Assembly (NCBI GenBank): GCA_036768485.1 | Contig: JAVLUZ010000165.1 | Span: 2,306,075 to 2,370,074 of the forward strand | Length of the DNA: 64,000 nt | Direction: 5' to 3' | DNA from: Mermis nigrescens | Taxonomy: Eukaryota > Nematoda > Enoplea > Mermithida > Mermithidae | Shown: in pieces, positions 31,901-41,122 of the stretch | Numbering within the stretch: the stretch's first letter is position 1 | Layout of the letters: the number at the start of each line of letters is the position of its first letter | The notes under the pieces: model-generated | The model's database searches: none | Told to the model about the DNA's origin: nothing | The model's input: only the letters and a program-made list of their open reading frames with translations | Translations under genes and position numbers: made by a program

Positions 31901-34599
31901 TTAATTCTGCTTTGGGTAGTAGAAAGTGATATATACATTGCAAAAGAGAAATTTTTACAAGTAGCTCTGAATAAGATCTATCTTAGTAAAGTTGTGACGA
32001 ATCGATTAGAAAAGCTCGTACACATGGAGTCAGAAATCGGTCGCTATTCTGCAGAAACAGCATCGAAAAATTGGCGTATGGTGTTAAATGAATTAGAATA
32101 TGATGCGTAATACATAGTCTGACAATCTGTTATGTTCAATGACTATGCATTTAAGGCAGGTCGACTAAGCTGAGAGACGGCTATATGGATTTTTTAAATC
32201 GACTTAGTCGTGAAATTCAAAATACTGAGATATTTTTTGTTTCTGATCAATAAAAAATTAACCGGTGCACATTGCGCTTTGATAAAATAAGCATCCGACG
32301 CAGAATTCAATACTCTACAACATGGTATTTGTATATTTTTTTCCATGATTCTTGAAAGTCGGTTTCTGGAGGGGGCTATCATTTCGTGACACCCTGTATA
32401 AGGCTAAGATTTTTCCCGGATGAAAAAATACTACATAGTTGGGATTGTCTTTGTAGATATGCAAAGATTTGTGAGAGAACGAAAAATTATAGAAACGTCT
32501 AAATTTCTCTCAAATTTCCGACGGCGGCATAATTAATAATTGCATACCTCTCATCTATGTCATTGAAATATCAAAAATTGTGTTCAAAAATAAAGGTCGT
32601 CACATTTTGTAGTGCTTCGCGCCATAATGATAAATTGTTGTATGTCTTATCGTCAGAAACCAAAAAAATTGGCTAAACTACACTACCAAAGGTACAAATG
32701 ACCTGCCATTTCTTGCACGTGAGCGTATGGATGTGCACGAAAGTTGCAACAATATTTTCTACTGTATAGTTTGGTCCATTATTCTTCCACAAGCACGTAT
32801 CTCTGGGGGGGAGAATGGGAGGCGGAAGAATTGTACTTTTTAAAGGTTATTTTGTGGGATTTTTGGCTTTTTTGGGCTTAGTTCCCCCAACATTGGTGTT
32901 CCCCCCAAAATTGGACGGCCAGCTACGTGCCTGTTCTTACATATGAGGCCTTGCTCAATCCTAAGCGCTCACCCATAAAGCGAGTTTTGCACACCTGCGC
33001 TTCTAACAATCAGGGGACTGATAAGACAACGTACAATTTAATTACTTGGATTAGAAACAAGCAGGTAAAAAGTATATATGATGCATATGTAGTGCCTAAA
33101 TTGATGTTACCATGCACGGCACTTTGAAGAAGAAATGGGCATGATTTGTCCGTACATATGTTAATTGAAAAACCCGCCACCCGCACCCGTTATTTTTAAG
33201 AATTTAGTACCCACCATACCTGGGCGTGGAGGGGTTTGGGGGGTACCCCCAGAAACCGAAATACCCCCCCCAGAATTTAATTTTCGAAAATTTTTGTTGT
33301 TGTTTTTTTCCGCAAGTTTTTGATGCCAATGGATAGTGCTCGAAAAGAAACCGTGAAAAATAATGTTTTTTCGCTATACCATCATTTTTAAGGCCATTTT
33401 TTGACCTTTGAAAAAATCTTGCACCTCCCCCTGAACTTTGGTGGCGCCCACCCATGATTAGTACCCGCATATCACGAAATTTTAATTCCTTCACCCGCAT
33501 CCGCTTTTCCGGAAAATCTGAACCGGCTGCATCCCTAACTTAGTCAAAGTCATATAAAAGCTTTTTTTCATATATAAATTTTTTAAGATATAGAAGTTTC
33601 TTGTTTTATTCTTTAATGTTCTTTAGGTTTAGAATTGTCAATCTTATTATTTGTTTTAGTTCAGTTTTGTGAGCTTGTCAATATGTTACGCCTTGATTCC
33701 GTCTGTATTCTTTAAAAAAAGCTGGGTTTACAATGATTCGTGGGGTCTGGGTTGAGATGCTTTAAACCAATCACTCTAGGTCAGACATAAAACAGCTCGA
33801 AATCTTGGGTGAGGGTAGTCGGCCATTTTTCAGGGGAAGGGGGGGGTAAATGGCTCGATTTCAGTCAAAACACCTTAAAATTTCCGAAAAACGAAAATTG
33901 TTGCCAAAATGGGGAGGCTAAAATTTTTTTGACTTTTGCGAAGGGTGGAACAACCAGCTTTGGGTGGGGTGGAGGATTGATTCCCCCTATCTTGCCTGTT
34001 ACATATATGCTCTAAGTCAAGAATGGCGAAAGTTATAAGGAAGAGCTCTTGTATGTCTTTTTGGGCCACCCTTTATTATTTTTTGAAAAACTTTTCTCAA
34101 CTTCAAACTATTAAATTTTTATTTATTAAGTTTTTTATTTTTTGACTTTTTAACCATTTTTCTAACTTTTTTCAAGTTTTCTAACATTTTTAAAACTTTT
34201 TTCTGCTTAAACTTGTCCCGTTTTTACAGGACTTTCGCGACTTTGTTAGTTAGCGCGTATTGGCACGGCCTGTATCCCGGCTATTTCTTATCTTTTTTGA
34301 CCATTCCGTTTTGCATATTAACCGAAGATCTGTTTTCGTCGACGTTTTTCGACTCCCAAAAAGACGAAATTTTGGCTCCGGACGCTGAATTGGCCCAAAA
34401 AGTTTGGTGGTTCTTTAGGATGCGCGGCTTGGAATACGTGAGCATGGGATTCTTACTGCTCAGCTGGTCGAGCACCGTCCGATATTGGTCGTCGATTTAT
34501 TTCATCTTTCATTGGTTTTTGCTTTTTGTATGTTCGCTTTGTTTAGCCGTAAAGTTCGTGTTTCGTTCTAAATCTAAATATCGCATTAAAACGGATTAA
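19726..34599 (+). CDS. MBOAT7: MBOAT7/LPIAT1-like lysophosphatidylinositol acyltransferase, 7 exons
   Basis: Membrane-bound O-acyltransferase. The family transfers an acyl chain (preferentially arachidonoyl in animals) to lysophosphatidylinositol in ER membranes as part of the Lands cycle. Exons read by homology: 19726-19931, 21156-21283, 24031-24166, 24894-25046, 28046-28253, 30053-30224 (or to 30232) and 34230-34599. The spliced product would be about 459 residues, close to the roughly 470 of vertebrate MBOAT7. Diagnostic stretches in family order are NAVQLLMTLR, FYCY...GLFTGPYF, YMIPVFVQFRMRCYSAW, FETIRNVD, WNRTVQYWL (catalytic Asn) and SAYWHGLYPGYFLSFLTIP (catalytic His). Exon phases agree at every junction except exon 6/7. 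Odd: exons 2, 4 and 5 each need one base added or removed in a T run (21202-21208, 24901-24906, 28082-28085) to keep the aligned frame. The gene is therefore either intact with homopolymer assembly errors or a decaying copy. Identification of the family is firm; functionality is not. Confidence 0.9.
20075..20490. mobile_element. TGTACAAAG-family hAT-like MITE (in MBOAT7 intron 1)
   Basis: CAGTGTTTTTTTGTAC at the left; the right end is mutated (AAAAAACCATGG). Flanks share GTAACC, a possible decayed duplication. Non-coding. Confidence 0.65.
21156..21283 (+). CDS. MBOAT7: MBOAT7 exon 2 (frameshifted in a T7 run)
   Basis: Acceptor TTGCAG|A completes the split codon from exon 1. The first part reads SAGFISFALSFGYLTFF; the second part, in another frame, reads RCSHLIGLP then NAVQLLMTLR. 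Both parts align end to end with the vertebrate protein (..YLLFFRALSLLGLP..). The switch falls in the seven Ts at 21202-21208, where six would keep one frame. Donor is CGA|GTAAAC, phase 0. Confidence 0.8.
21640..21907 (-). mobile_element. GGTGGGCAGCACC-family MITE (MBOAT7 intron 2)
   Basis: Reads in reverse CATAGGTGGGCAGCACC ... TTCTGGGGG ... core CGTTTCTCATCGAGCACTAT ... CCACGCCCACGTGTGG. Further copies of the family: 25334-25563(-), 33213-33466(-), 34920-35165(-), 37221-37440(+), 38471-38703(+), 39936-40195(+), 41500-41767(+), 41800-42068(+), 47884-48160(-) and 62689-62912(+). Confidence 0.8.
22196..22990. mobile_element. Degraded TGTACAAAG-family element (MBOAT7 intron 2)
   Basis: Contains TTTGTACATGTTACAAAGATGG and other internal words of the family, but both ends are eroded. 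Confidence 0.5.
24031..24166 (+). CDS. MBOAT7: MBOAT7 exon 3
   Basis: Lies between acceptor TTTAAAG and donor ACGG|GTAATA, entering at phase 0 and leaving one base. Translation begins CVGLAFELSDS and ends FFYCYNVIGLFTG, matching the conserved YxYCYVGxxTG segment of the family. It has no start Met of its own, so it is invisible to simple ORF calling. The intron phase fits both neighbours. Confidence 0.85.
24894..25046 (+). CDS. MBOAT7: MBOAT7 exon 4 (frameshifted in a T6 run)
   Basis: Starts after TTTAG with GTCCGTAT, which with the G left by exon 3 gives GPYF, the invariant GPF/Y of the family. The rest (SYKVHKDM ... PRLGLLPIYVGVFLVLQ ... FPVE) is in the next frame. The shift sits in the T run 24901-24906, where five Ts would join the two. 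Donor GAG|GTACAT, phase 0. Confidence 0.8.
25334..25563 (-). mobile_element. GGTGGGCAGCACC-family MITE (MBOAT7 intron 4)
   Basis: Reverse-oriented copy with intact core GATAGTGCTCGATGAGAAACG and end GGTGCCGCCCACCTATGC. Confidence 0.8.
25571..25682. repeat. CCGGGG-rich element (MBOAT7 intron 4)
   Basis: About 110 bp, nearly pure GGCCCCGG/CCGGGGCC, with GCTGTGCCGGGGCCG at one edge. Its two halves can pair with each other. Confidence 0.75.
25985..26418 (-). repeat. Inverted partner of 6893-7260 (MBOAT7 intron 4)
   Basis: Carries, in reverse order, the MITE core, CCGATGCCCATGTTCTG, CTTGACGTGCATATCTAC, GGGGTAGGGCAGGGTCG and GCCCCGGCACAGCTCTAG. Confidence 0.85.
27111..27355. mobile_element. CATACATGTAAC-family MITE (MBOAT7 intron 4)
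   Basis: AC-rich and G-rich arms around GGGGATGAGGGATC...CCCCAAAGTCAG...AAATTCTAAGCCGTTACATATATG. Relatives at 27815-28015, 33800-34015, 36005-36120, 44215-44433 and 49898-50115. Confidence 0.6.
28046..28253 (+). CDS. MBOAT7: MBOAT7 exon 5 (frameshifted in a T4 run)
   Basis: Acceptor TTTCAG|GAC. DVHSDDFFVNNGF is followed by an in-frame TAG, while RLTYMIPVFVQFRMRCYSAW continues in another frame. One extra T at 28082-28085 would make the block exactly as long as the vertebrate segment EDAFYARPLPARLFYMIP. It continues through VAGLGAYP and CGQGPT, both conserved, to donor TTCAG|GTACAA after two codon bases. Confidence 0.85.
28254..30052 (+). other. MBOAT7 intron 5 content
   Basis: AT-rich. Contains a GGCGCTTCGCG motif at 28438, a G/C-rich MITE-like block 29340-29480 and another at 29640-29930 with GGCGCGGAACGCCGG. 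No gene supported. Confidence 0.5.
30053..30232 (+). CDS. MBOAT7: MBOAT7 exon 6 (catalytic Asn)
   Basis: Acceptor AACACAG|A completes the Arg codon split from exon 5. It encodes FETIRNVD and CWNRTVQYWL, where the Asn is the expected catalytic residue. The 3' edge is uncertain. A GT donor exists at 30225 but leaves phase 0, which does not fit exon 7. Extending through GTAATTAG to 30232 fits the phase and gives NSVIR, like vertebrate SYVLR, but the intron would then start with GG. Confidence 0.8.
31813..32398. mobile_element. Tc1/mariner-like MITE with about 31-bp perfect inverted ends and TA flanks
   Basis: Both ends read, inward, TACAGGGTGTCACGAAATGA followed by TAGCCCCCTCCA, after which they diverge. 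A TA dinucleotide flanks each end. A 93-codon ORF (31829-32110) starts inside the left inverted repeat and resembles no transposase I know. The perfect ends suggest recent activity. Confidence 0.85.
32790..32933. mobile_element. hAT MITE, target duplication TTCTT(C/A)CA
   Basis: TTCTTCCA at 32782-32789 and TTCTTACA at 32934-32941 flank ends CAAGCACGTA and TACGTGCCTG. Same family as 36325-36488. Confidence 0.75.
33213..33466 (-). mobile_element. GGTGGGCAGCACC-family MITE
   Basis: Copy with GGTGGCGCCCACCCATGA at one end and CTGGGCGTGGAGGGG at the other; core retained. Confidence 0.75.
34230..34599 (+). CDS. MBOAT7: MBOAT7 exon 7 (catalytic His, C-terminus)
   Basis: Acceptor TTTTTACAG|G. It encodes TFATLLVSAYWHGLYPGYFL with the catalytic His, then FFRMRGLEYVSMGFLLLSW, RYWSSIYFIFH and a short basic tail ending in KTD and TAA. 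All are colinear with vertebrate MBOAT7. This is the longest and best conserved exon, with no frame problem. Confidence 0.92.
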
Positions 34600-34714
34600 G
34601 GTTATGAAGAGTAACTTTAACATTTTTACCGTTTTTATTTCGCGTCGATTATTTATGAATCAGACGAATGTATTCTGTCTTGATCGCTTAATTTATTGGA
34701 TGACGCACTACCAT

Positions 34715-35165
34715 CATACATGGGCAGCAAAAATTTTAGGGGTCTGGTTGGGTGAAATTGCCAAAAATCGCCCAAAATGTTACTAAAAATATAATTCTGG
34801 GGTCTACAGTAATCTGCGGGGATGTGAACCGCCTTTCCCCACGCTAATGTTTGACCACACCCATTGACATTAGAGTCTGGGCCGCACATGGGCTTGGTAA
34901 GGGGATAGCCATACATGGGCAGCGACCATACGTGGGCGGGGGAGTTGGGGGGGGGGGTATGCACCCACCCTAGAAACCAAAATACCCCCCAGAATTCAAT
35001 TTTTAAAAACTTGTTTTTTTCGCAACTTATTGATGCTCATGGATAGTGCTCGATGAGAAACATTGAAAAATGGTGTTTTTTCGTCAAACTTCCATTTTTA
35101 AGGCCATTTTTTGACTTTTGAAAAATCTCACACCCCTCCAGAATTTTGGTGCCGTCCACCTAAGC
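34715..35165. mobile_element. Two adjacent G/C-armed MITEs downstream of MBOAT7
   Basis: 34715-34920 has CATACATGGGCAGCAAAAAT and GGTTGGGTGAAATTGCC (relatives at 42070-42195 and 47278-47450). 34920-35165 is a reverse GGTGGGCAGCACC copy. Confidence 0.65.
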
Positions 35166-36324
35166 AGCGACTAAATTTTTTGGGAGCCTGGTGAGGCAAA
35201 AGTCCAGAGAGACCGCACTGATATATTAGAACAATTTAACTCTAGGGGTCTTTGGATTCTAGGGATTTTTAAATTCATTAAACCCCCTTCCTTCCCAGGC
35301 CTACGTCTGGCTAGATCCCAAGAAACCCCTCCCTCTGCCGAACTCGCGAGACCTCCAGAATCGAATTTCGGTCAGGGTCGGCAGGTGGAAGGGGGAAAAG
35401 GTGAAATCCAAAACAGTAAATTTAACGTTCACGATTTTTTTGTTTGCTGTTTTAACGAACAAAATGGTCAAAATAGCCTATAAAACGTTTTTCATGGTAA
35501 TATCGCATTTTAAAAGCGTTTTTAGTCTATTTTGACTGCATTGTATCACTTTCAACACTAAAAAATGCAAAAATTCATCAATTTTGAGCGTTTTTTGAGT
35601 AAAAGGTACTCAAAAGTACTAATCTGGCGGGAAGCGCCGAAAATGTTTTGACGTTTTTACTGCTTTTGACCTAAAAAACTTTCTATCAGCTCAAAATCGC
35701 CGGACAGTACCTGTCCGGCTGACCCTTTAGGGTTAGTCAGGGGGCTAATAACCCCCCTCGCCTCCATGTGCATGTAAGCTTGGGGGGTTAAATATTGAAC
35801 TTTTGGCTAAAATGACGTCAAAAACTGGTATAAATGCTAAAATATTGCTAAAACTATATTGGTTTACAATTTATGGTGCATTTAGAGCATTTTTAAGAGA
35901 AAAATTTTCATTTTTATCGGTTTTTAGCCTCTATTTTGCCCTATGCTGCTCAAATGAATAACCATTTTTAGATTGTGGTCTAGATTTTTAAAGCCCCCTC
36001 CCCCAACGTGCATGTCTGGTCTCGACCAAAGATGCGCAGTATGGCCTATAAATATAAGAGGGGAGGATGGAGGATCCCCCACCCAAAGCCGGTCGTCACA
36101 TATCCCCATTCAAAGCCACGAAATTTAGCCCTTCCCTATTTTTGGAAAAAAAACGAATTTTTTTGCCGTTTTCAGGCGTTTTTGGCCAAAAATTGGAGGT
36201 CACAATGCAACGTTCTTTTATATTTTTTATCGTTTTTTGGGCCGCATTCGCTGTTTTGGTGTAAAGTCAGTCGGTGTGAAATAAATTCGCTGATTAGTGT
36301 ATATGCATATGCCTTCTTGTTTAC

Positions 36325-36488
36325 CAGGCATGTAGCTGGCCCTCCTATTTTGGGGGGACCAACACCAATTTCGGGGGTCCAAGCCAAAAGAAGCACAAAA
36401 TAACGTCTGAAAAAACCTATTTTTCCGGTTTTTCCTGAATTTTGGGGTTCGGACCCCCCATTCCCCCCTCCCCACAGCTACGTGCCTG
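36325..36488. mobile_element. hAT MITE, perfect target duplication TTGTTTAC
   Basis: TTGTTTAC at 36317-36324 and 36489-36496. Ends CAGGCATGTAGCTGG and CAGCTACGTGCCTG. 164 bp, non-coding. Confidence 0.9.
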
Positions 36489-36725
36489 TTGTTTACATTG
36501 TCGCACGATCTGTTTTACGCAACATATTAAGTAGGTTTGCACTCGATTCAAAGTAGCTTATCACCGTCTGTTTGAATGTCGGTCATTTTTGTCGTTTTTC
36601 ATTGCACTGCACTCTCACGTTTTGCGACACGTGAATTTTATTTCTGCATTATGGTTATGCGCTGGTATTGGTTATTCGGATCGGATCTCCGTCAGTTTTT
36701 ATATAATTCGGCAAAAAATGAGAAA

Positions 36726-36728
<3 letters not shown>

Positions 36729-36812
<84 letters not shown>
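36729..36812. repeat. (AT)42 microsatellite
   Basis: 84 uninterrupted bases of alternating A and T. The Tyr-Ile reading frames through it are artefacts. Confidence 0.98.
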
Positions 36813-36814
<2 letters not shown>

Positions 36815-37220
36815 ATTTGCTTTGGTGTTTGTAGATACGTATGTGACTGCCTTTACACTCATCGCCTGATCTGTTCGAATTCGTCGCATTACATTTGTCC
36901 GTTTACAGTCGAAACGAGAATATTGCCGTGCTTATCTGTTGTTGTTTATTGTTATCATTCATTAGTTTACACGGATACTTTATGAATAAATATCGTGCAA
37001 ATCTTATTTTCCCAATACTGTGTGTTTGAAATTCGTTCAAAAATGTAAACAAGATTTTAGATATATTGGCTTGTTCAAAAAGTGCATTGTGCTTTAACAG
37101 AAGTAATTCTTTAAATTTTTTCAAGAGGTTTACCTTCGCTGGGCGGTCATGTTTTATGTTGTGATGTGTACACACAAAAAGTATAGTCTGCTCTTTTTAT
37201 CCAAGTACATGGGTTGGAGC

Positions 37221-37440
37221 ATAGGTGAGCAGCACCGAAATTCTGGGAGTGCAAGATTTTCAATGGTCAAAAAATGGTCTTAAAAATGGTATGGCAAAAA
37301 AACACCATTTTGCATAAAAAAAATGCGAAATAATTTTTACAAATTGAATTCTGGGGGGCGTAATATGGTTTGTAGGGGGTATTTGGTCTTCTGGGGCGTG
37401 CATTGCGTACCCACAACCCGCATGTCCACGCCCATCCCCC
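37221..37440 (+). mobile_element. GGTGGGCAGCACC-family MITE, core deleted
   Basis: Both ends present (AGGTGAGCAGCACCGAAATT, CCCGCATGTCCACGCCC) but the central GAGCACTATCC core is missing. Confidence 0.65.
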
Positions 37441-37714
37441 TGTCACAATTATATTCCACATTTAACTGATCCATCTAAATGTTCACTTTCCTTTCGCGGT
37501 TTGCTAAAAATCTATCAAGTCCCGCCTACATGTAATTTTCAATGCAAATCGCGTTTGCTCGATTTTCGCAATACGTTTTGTTCGCTTTGCATTGTGTGCA
37601 GTAAAATTGCAACACTTCATTTGATTATTCGTAGTTTTATTCATTAAAAATTGTCGGATGAACTATTATTTTTATTGCATGCTGTGCTGTTTAATATTAT
37701 GGACCCCACGATTT

Positions 37715-37883
37715 TATAGTCTGTTTCACATGAAATTAGGCATAAAGTGTAAAAATATATACCGACAATAATCTGATCAGATCACGTTAAATGCACTGAA
37801 TTGATTTATAATTACCGTAAGCTGCCGCTTGTGTTGAAGAATTCTTAGAATCTATGGCCAAACTTATGTGAAACTGACTATAG
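37715..37883. mobile_element. TATAGTCTGTTTCA-ended MITE
   Basis: Inverted ends TATAGTCTGTTTCAC and GTGAAACTGACTATAG. Internal AAATT...CTTAGAATCTATGGCC. TA-type ends suggest a Tc1/mariner relative. Other copies: 37984-38152, 54379-54606, 55486-55707, 56877-57031 and 61637-61810. Confidence 0.8.
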
Positions 37884-37983
37884 CTATGGTTGTAGTAGAC
37901 ATCGCAGTCCTCTCATATAGCTTCGCGTTTTTTCTTGAAAAATCTTTGGCGACGTAAACTGACGGCATGATGTAAATTTTGAC

Positions 37984-38152
37984 TATAGTCCGTTTCACAT
38001 AACTTCGTGCGTAAATTCTAAGAATTTTCGTCGACAGTAGGCCGAGGGTTACGATATTTATATATCAGATCAATGCTATAATCACAATCTGTCAGCTTAT
38101 TGCCGTAGATAGTTTTAAAATTTATGACCGAGGTTCTGTGAAACAGACTATA
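37984..38152. mobile_element. TATAGTCTGTTTCA-ended MITE
   Basis: TATAGTCCGTTTCACATAA to CTGTGAAACAGACTATAG, 100 bp after the previous copy. Confidence 0.8.
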
Positions 38153-38470
38153 GTTATACGCAAATAACAGAATGCTGACTGACAGCATCTTAACATCTTA
38201 AATGAAAAGCACATGTTTGTTTGAAACGGGTTAAATATAGTCTGCTCTGCTTCATTTGAAGCCTGATTCGCGCAATTTATGGCATATTCTTTAAAACTGT
38301 CACCCGACAATAAGCTGACAGATTGCGATTATAGCATTGGCCTTATAATTATAGTAATCTGTCGGCCTAAAAATTCTTAAAATCCATGTAAAGTTGCAAC
38401 GTTGCCATTTTCTTTTAAATTTATTCTACAAGAATCTGGCTACAAAAGTACCTGCTTACAGTCGTGATAA

Positions 38471-38703
38471 TACGTGGGCAGCAAGAAAATTCTTGGGGGG
38501 GGGGTGCAAGATTTTTTGAAGGTCAAAAATGGCCTTAAAAATGGTGGTATGGCGATAAAAACACCATTTTTCAACGTTTCTCATCAAGCACTATCCATTG
38601 GCATCAAAAAATTGCGAAAAAAACGAAAAAAATTTTCAAAAATTGAATTCTGGGGGGATTTGATTTCTGGGGGATACCCCCAAACCCCACGCCCAGGTGT
38701 GGT
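38471..38703 (+). mobile_element. GGTGGGCAGCACC-family MITE
   Basis: Full-length copy with core TCAAGCACTATCCATTGGCA and end CCACGCCCAGGTGTGG. Confidence 0.8.
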
Positions 38704-38709
38704 CGTGAT

Positions 38710-39930
38710 GCACTAATGCGTCTTAATGGCATACGTGTCCACTATTCGATGTGAAATATCGCCTTAGCCGCATTAGTTTAAACGCTTTTGTAATCCTAAA
38801 GAACCTCAAAGCTAAACGAAATCGACTCGACTTGTTTGTTTAACAGCAAGAACTGTTTGCAGTAATTCTATTTAGTTGTAGTGCTGTTAGGTTTTTGTTA
38901 TGAACTCTTTTCCGGAGCCTGTAACGATTTTCACTCATTGAAGTCCGATATGTCAGAGAATATAAGCTATTGGCATCATTCGAAATCGAGACTCAATTCC
39001 TCGCTACTGTCAGCGTTGAAATTTATTTGGTCCTCTTTACTTCAAATTATATACATACCAACCTGTTAATCACCAGCAACTATCGAAACGTATAAATTAA
39101 TCAAGTATAGGTACGACATGATTTTCTAAAATCGATAGACTCACTTAAGCATAATCATCATCACAGCGCTATTTAGGCAGAAATTGAACAGAATCAAAAC
39201 CGAATAATTAGCATATTTATGTACAAATGATGAACAAAGAACAATAGACACTATCGTATAGATATTCATCTAATCCGACCGAAAGGATTAAAATATGTAC
39301 GGGATAACAAGGACAGATTATACATACGAATGTAAAAAGTAATATATCTTCGCAGATATCGCTCAAAAACGAGTTTAAACCGGGAGGAAAATCGTATCAC
39401 TTTACACAAGGGAAATCGATCATAGGTTTGACACTTGGCCCGGCGTCAGTTGAGTGCAACTCGCTCTTTCCTGCAAAACGCAAACCATTCTCTCACCTTT
39501 AACCCACATAAGCGCATATGTACTGCTTGCATGCATGTATAAAGCGAGCCTAGCGAAACGGTTAATTATGCTACTACTAATTAGTGCATATTTTTATTAA
39601 ATTGTTTTGCCCCGTAAGTGTGACGGCTCCAAACAATCTAAAAAGAAAATTATTTTGGCAATTTTTATTGGTCGGATGAGAAACTTTGTTTAATTTAATA
39701 AATTCAGGTCAAGGCGCCGGAATATTTAACGGAGCTTTGAGCTTGAGCATATGATACAAGGATCATGAGGCTTGGCATGGTACAAAGAATTTTAGAGCGA
39801 CTTTTATTGTACCTACGTACAATGTACAAACACTTTCGAGCAAAAGCTTTAGGTTGTTTAGACATTCTTCAGCGAAAATTCAAAATATTTTTAATAACTC
39901 CACAATCAATCCTTGTTTGAATACCTATAC
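38710..39930. other. Intergenic AT-rich stretch
   Basis: No repeat family or homologous gene recognised; a 62-codon plus-strand frame (38881-39069) has no support. The missing last exon of the IF gene could lie here or elsewhere between 34600 and 41000. Confidence 0.4.
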
Positions 39931-39935
39931 AACCA

Positions 39936-40195
39936 TAGGTGGGCGGCACCAAAACTCTGGGGGGTGCAAGATTTTTCGAAGGTCAAAAATGGCTTTAAAA
40001 ATGATGGTATGGCGATAAAACACCATTTTTCAACATTTCCTATCAAGCAATATCCATTGGCATCAAAAAAATGCGGAAAAAACAACAAAATTTCAAAAAT
40101 TGAATTTCGGGGTATTTGGTTTCTGGCGGGGGGGGGGGGTATTTTGGTTTCTCGGGGGGGTGCATATCCTTCAACCCCCAAGCCCAGGTGTGTAT
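39936..40195 (+). mobile_element. GGTGGGCAGCACC-family MITE
   Basis: CATAGGTGGGCGGCACCAAA to CCCAAGCCCAGGTGTG; core TCAAGCAATATCCATTGGCA. Confidence 0.8.
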
Positions 40196-40562
40196 ACATC
40201 CCAAAACATATTTTGCGTATCACTTCTCTTTTTTAAGTTGAGGACTAAAACAACAAAAAGCTGATGGTGTTTATTTTGCACTAAAACCATAGGCACAATG
40301 GCGACTAGCCTGACGGTTAGCATGTAGCAATGGCAGGATCATTTCTTTGCTTCTGTAAAACATTTTTTTTGCTTTTCGATTTTTAATTTTTTTAGTTTCT
40401 TATTTTCGATCAAATAATATATCTTAGACATTTAAAGCATTGCACGAATTGAAACGTAATCAAAATTCTCCGAAGGCAATGTGCAATAACTACATATATT
40501 ATTGTCAATATAGTCAAATAATACATACGTTTACTCAGACCCGATGTTTTAATATATGCACG

Positions 40563-40732
40563 CAGGGGCGGATTTAGGGGGGCGATCGCCCCACCCCCAT
40601 TGGCCCAAAATAGCGCGCAAAATTAAGGATTTTCGAGCGATTTTTTGCGATTTTCGGCTTAAAACGGCTAATTTTTCCGCCCAAGTCAGGGTTCCGCCCC
40701 CTCCCCTTAGGAAAATTCTGGATCCGCCACTG
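40563..40732. mobile_element. hAT MITE, perfect target duplication TATGCACG
   Basis: TATGCACG at 40555-40562 and 40733-40740. Ends CAGGGGCGGATTTAG and GGATCCGCCACTG. 170 bp, no coding capacity. Confidence 0.92.
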
Positions 40733-41002
40733 TATGCACGGACCCTCTAAAAGCGATACCTGCATTTAATAAATTTTCAAAAATTCCGCTTATGCATTTT
40801 TAAAAATTTTAAAAAATCCAGCTCATTCTGATCAAAAAACAAAAACGAGCGATTTGTGCAAAAATAAGATAAAATAGAAAGAGCAAAAACAACTTCTGTA
40901 ATATATGTAAAATGAAACGCTTGAAAATTGGGAGTGATCGGAAATGTACCGGGCTCTTATGTTATTAAAAAAATCTGCTTTTTCAAATTTCGGTAATCTC
41001 AC

Positions 41003-41122
41003 CTCTCCGTCACGGTTATACAACAACGTAACGACGTTAGATCCGGTTCCCCAAGTGTCATCGCCCTCGTGCACAAAACTGTCGACGTAATTAGTTCCGC
41101 CTCCCTGGTTGCGGGCCCAGAC
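41003..41122 (-). CDS. IF exon: lamin-tail domain, end
   Basis: 40 codons, acceptor TTCAAAG|GTC, donor GGAGAG|GTGAGA, phase 0. Contains VWARNQGGGTNYVDSFV, GDDTWGTGSNVVTLLYNRDG. This is a close match to nematode-type IF tails. The donor implies at least one more coding exon at lower coordinates, which I could not identify. Confidence 0.92.

Larger units (their letters stand above)
30233..34229 (+). other. MBOAT7 intron 6 content
   Basis: About 4 kb of repeats: GGCG-motif blocks at 30700-30850 and 31300-31720, a mariner-like MITE (31813-32398), a hAT MITE (32790-32933), GGTGGGCAGCACC-family copy 33213-33466 and a CATACATGTAAC-family copy 33800-34015. No other gene seen. Confidence 0.6.

Noticed and set aside
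31829..32110. 93-codon ORF as a transposase gene
   Set aside because: Too short, no DDE or helix-turn-helix pattern visible, and it begins inside the inverted repeat.
36576..36889. Overlapping ORFs of repeated Tyr-Ile on both strands
   Set aside because: Translation of the (AT)42 microsatellite; no protein evidence.
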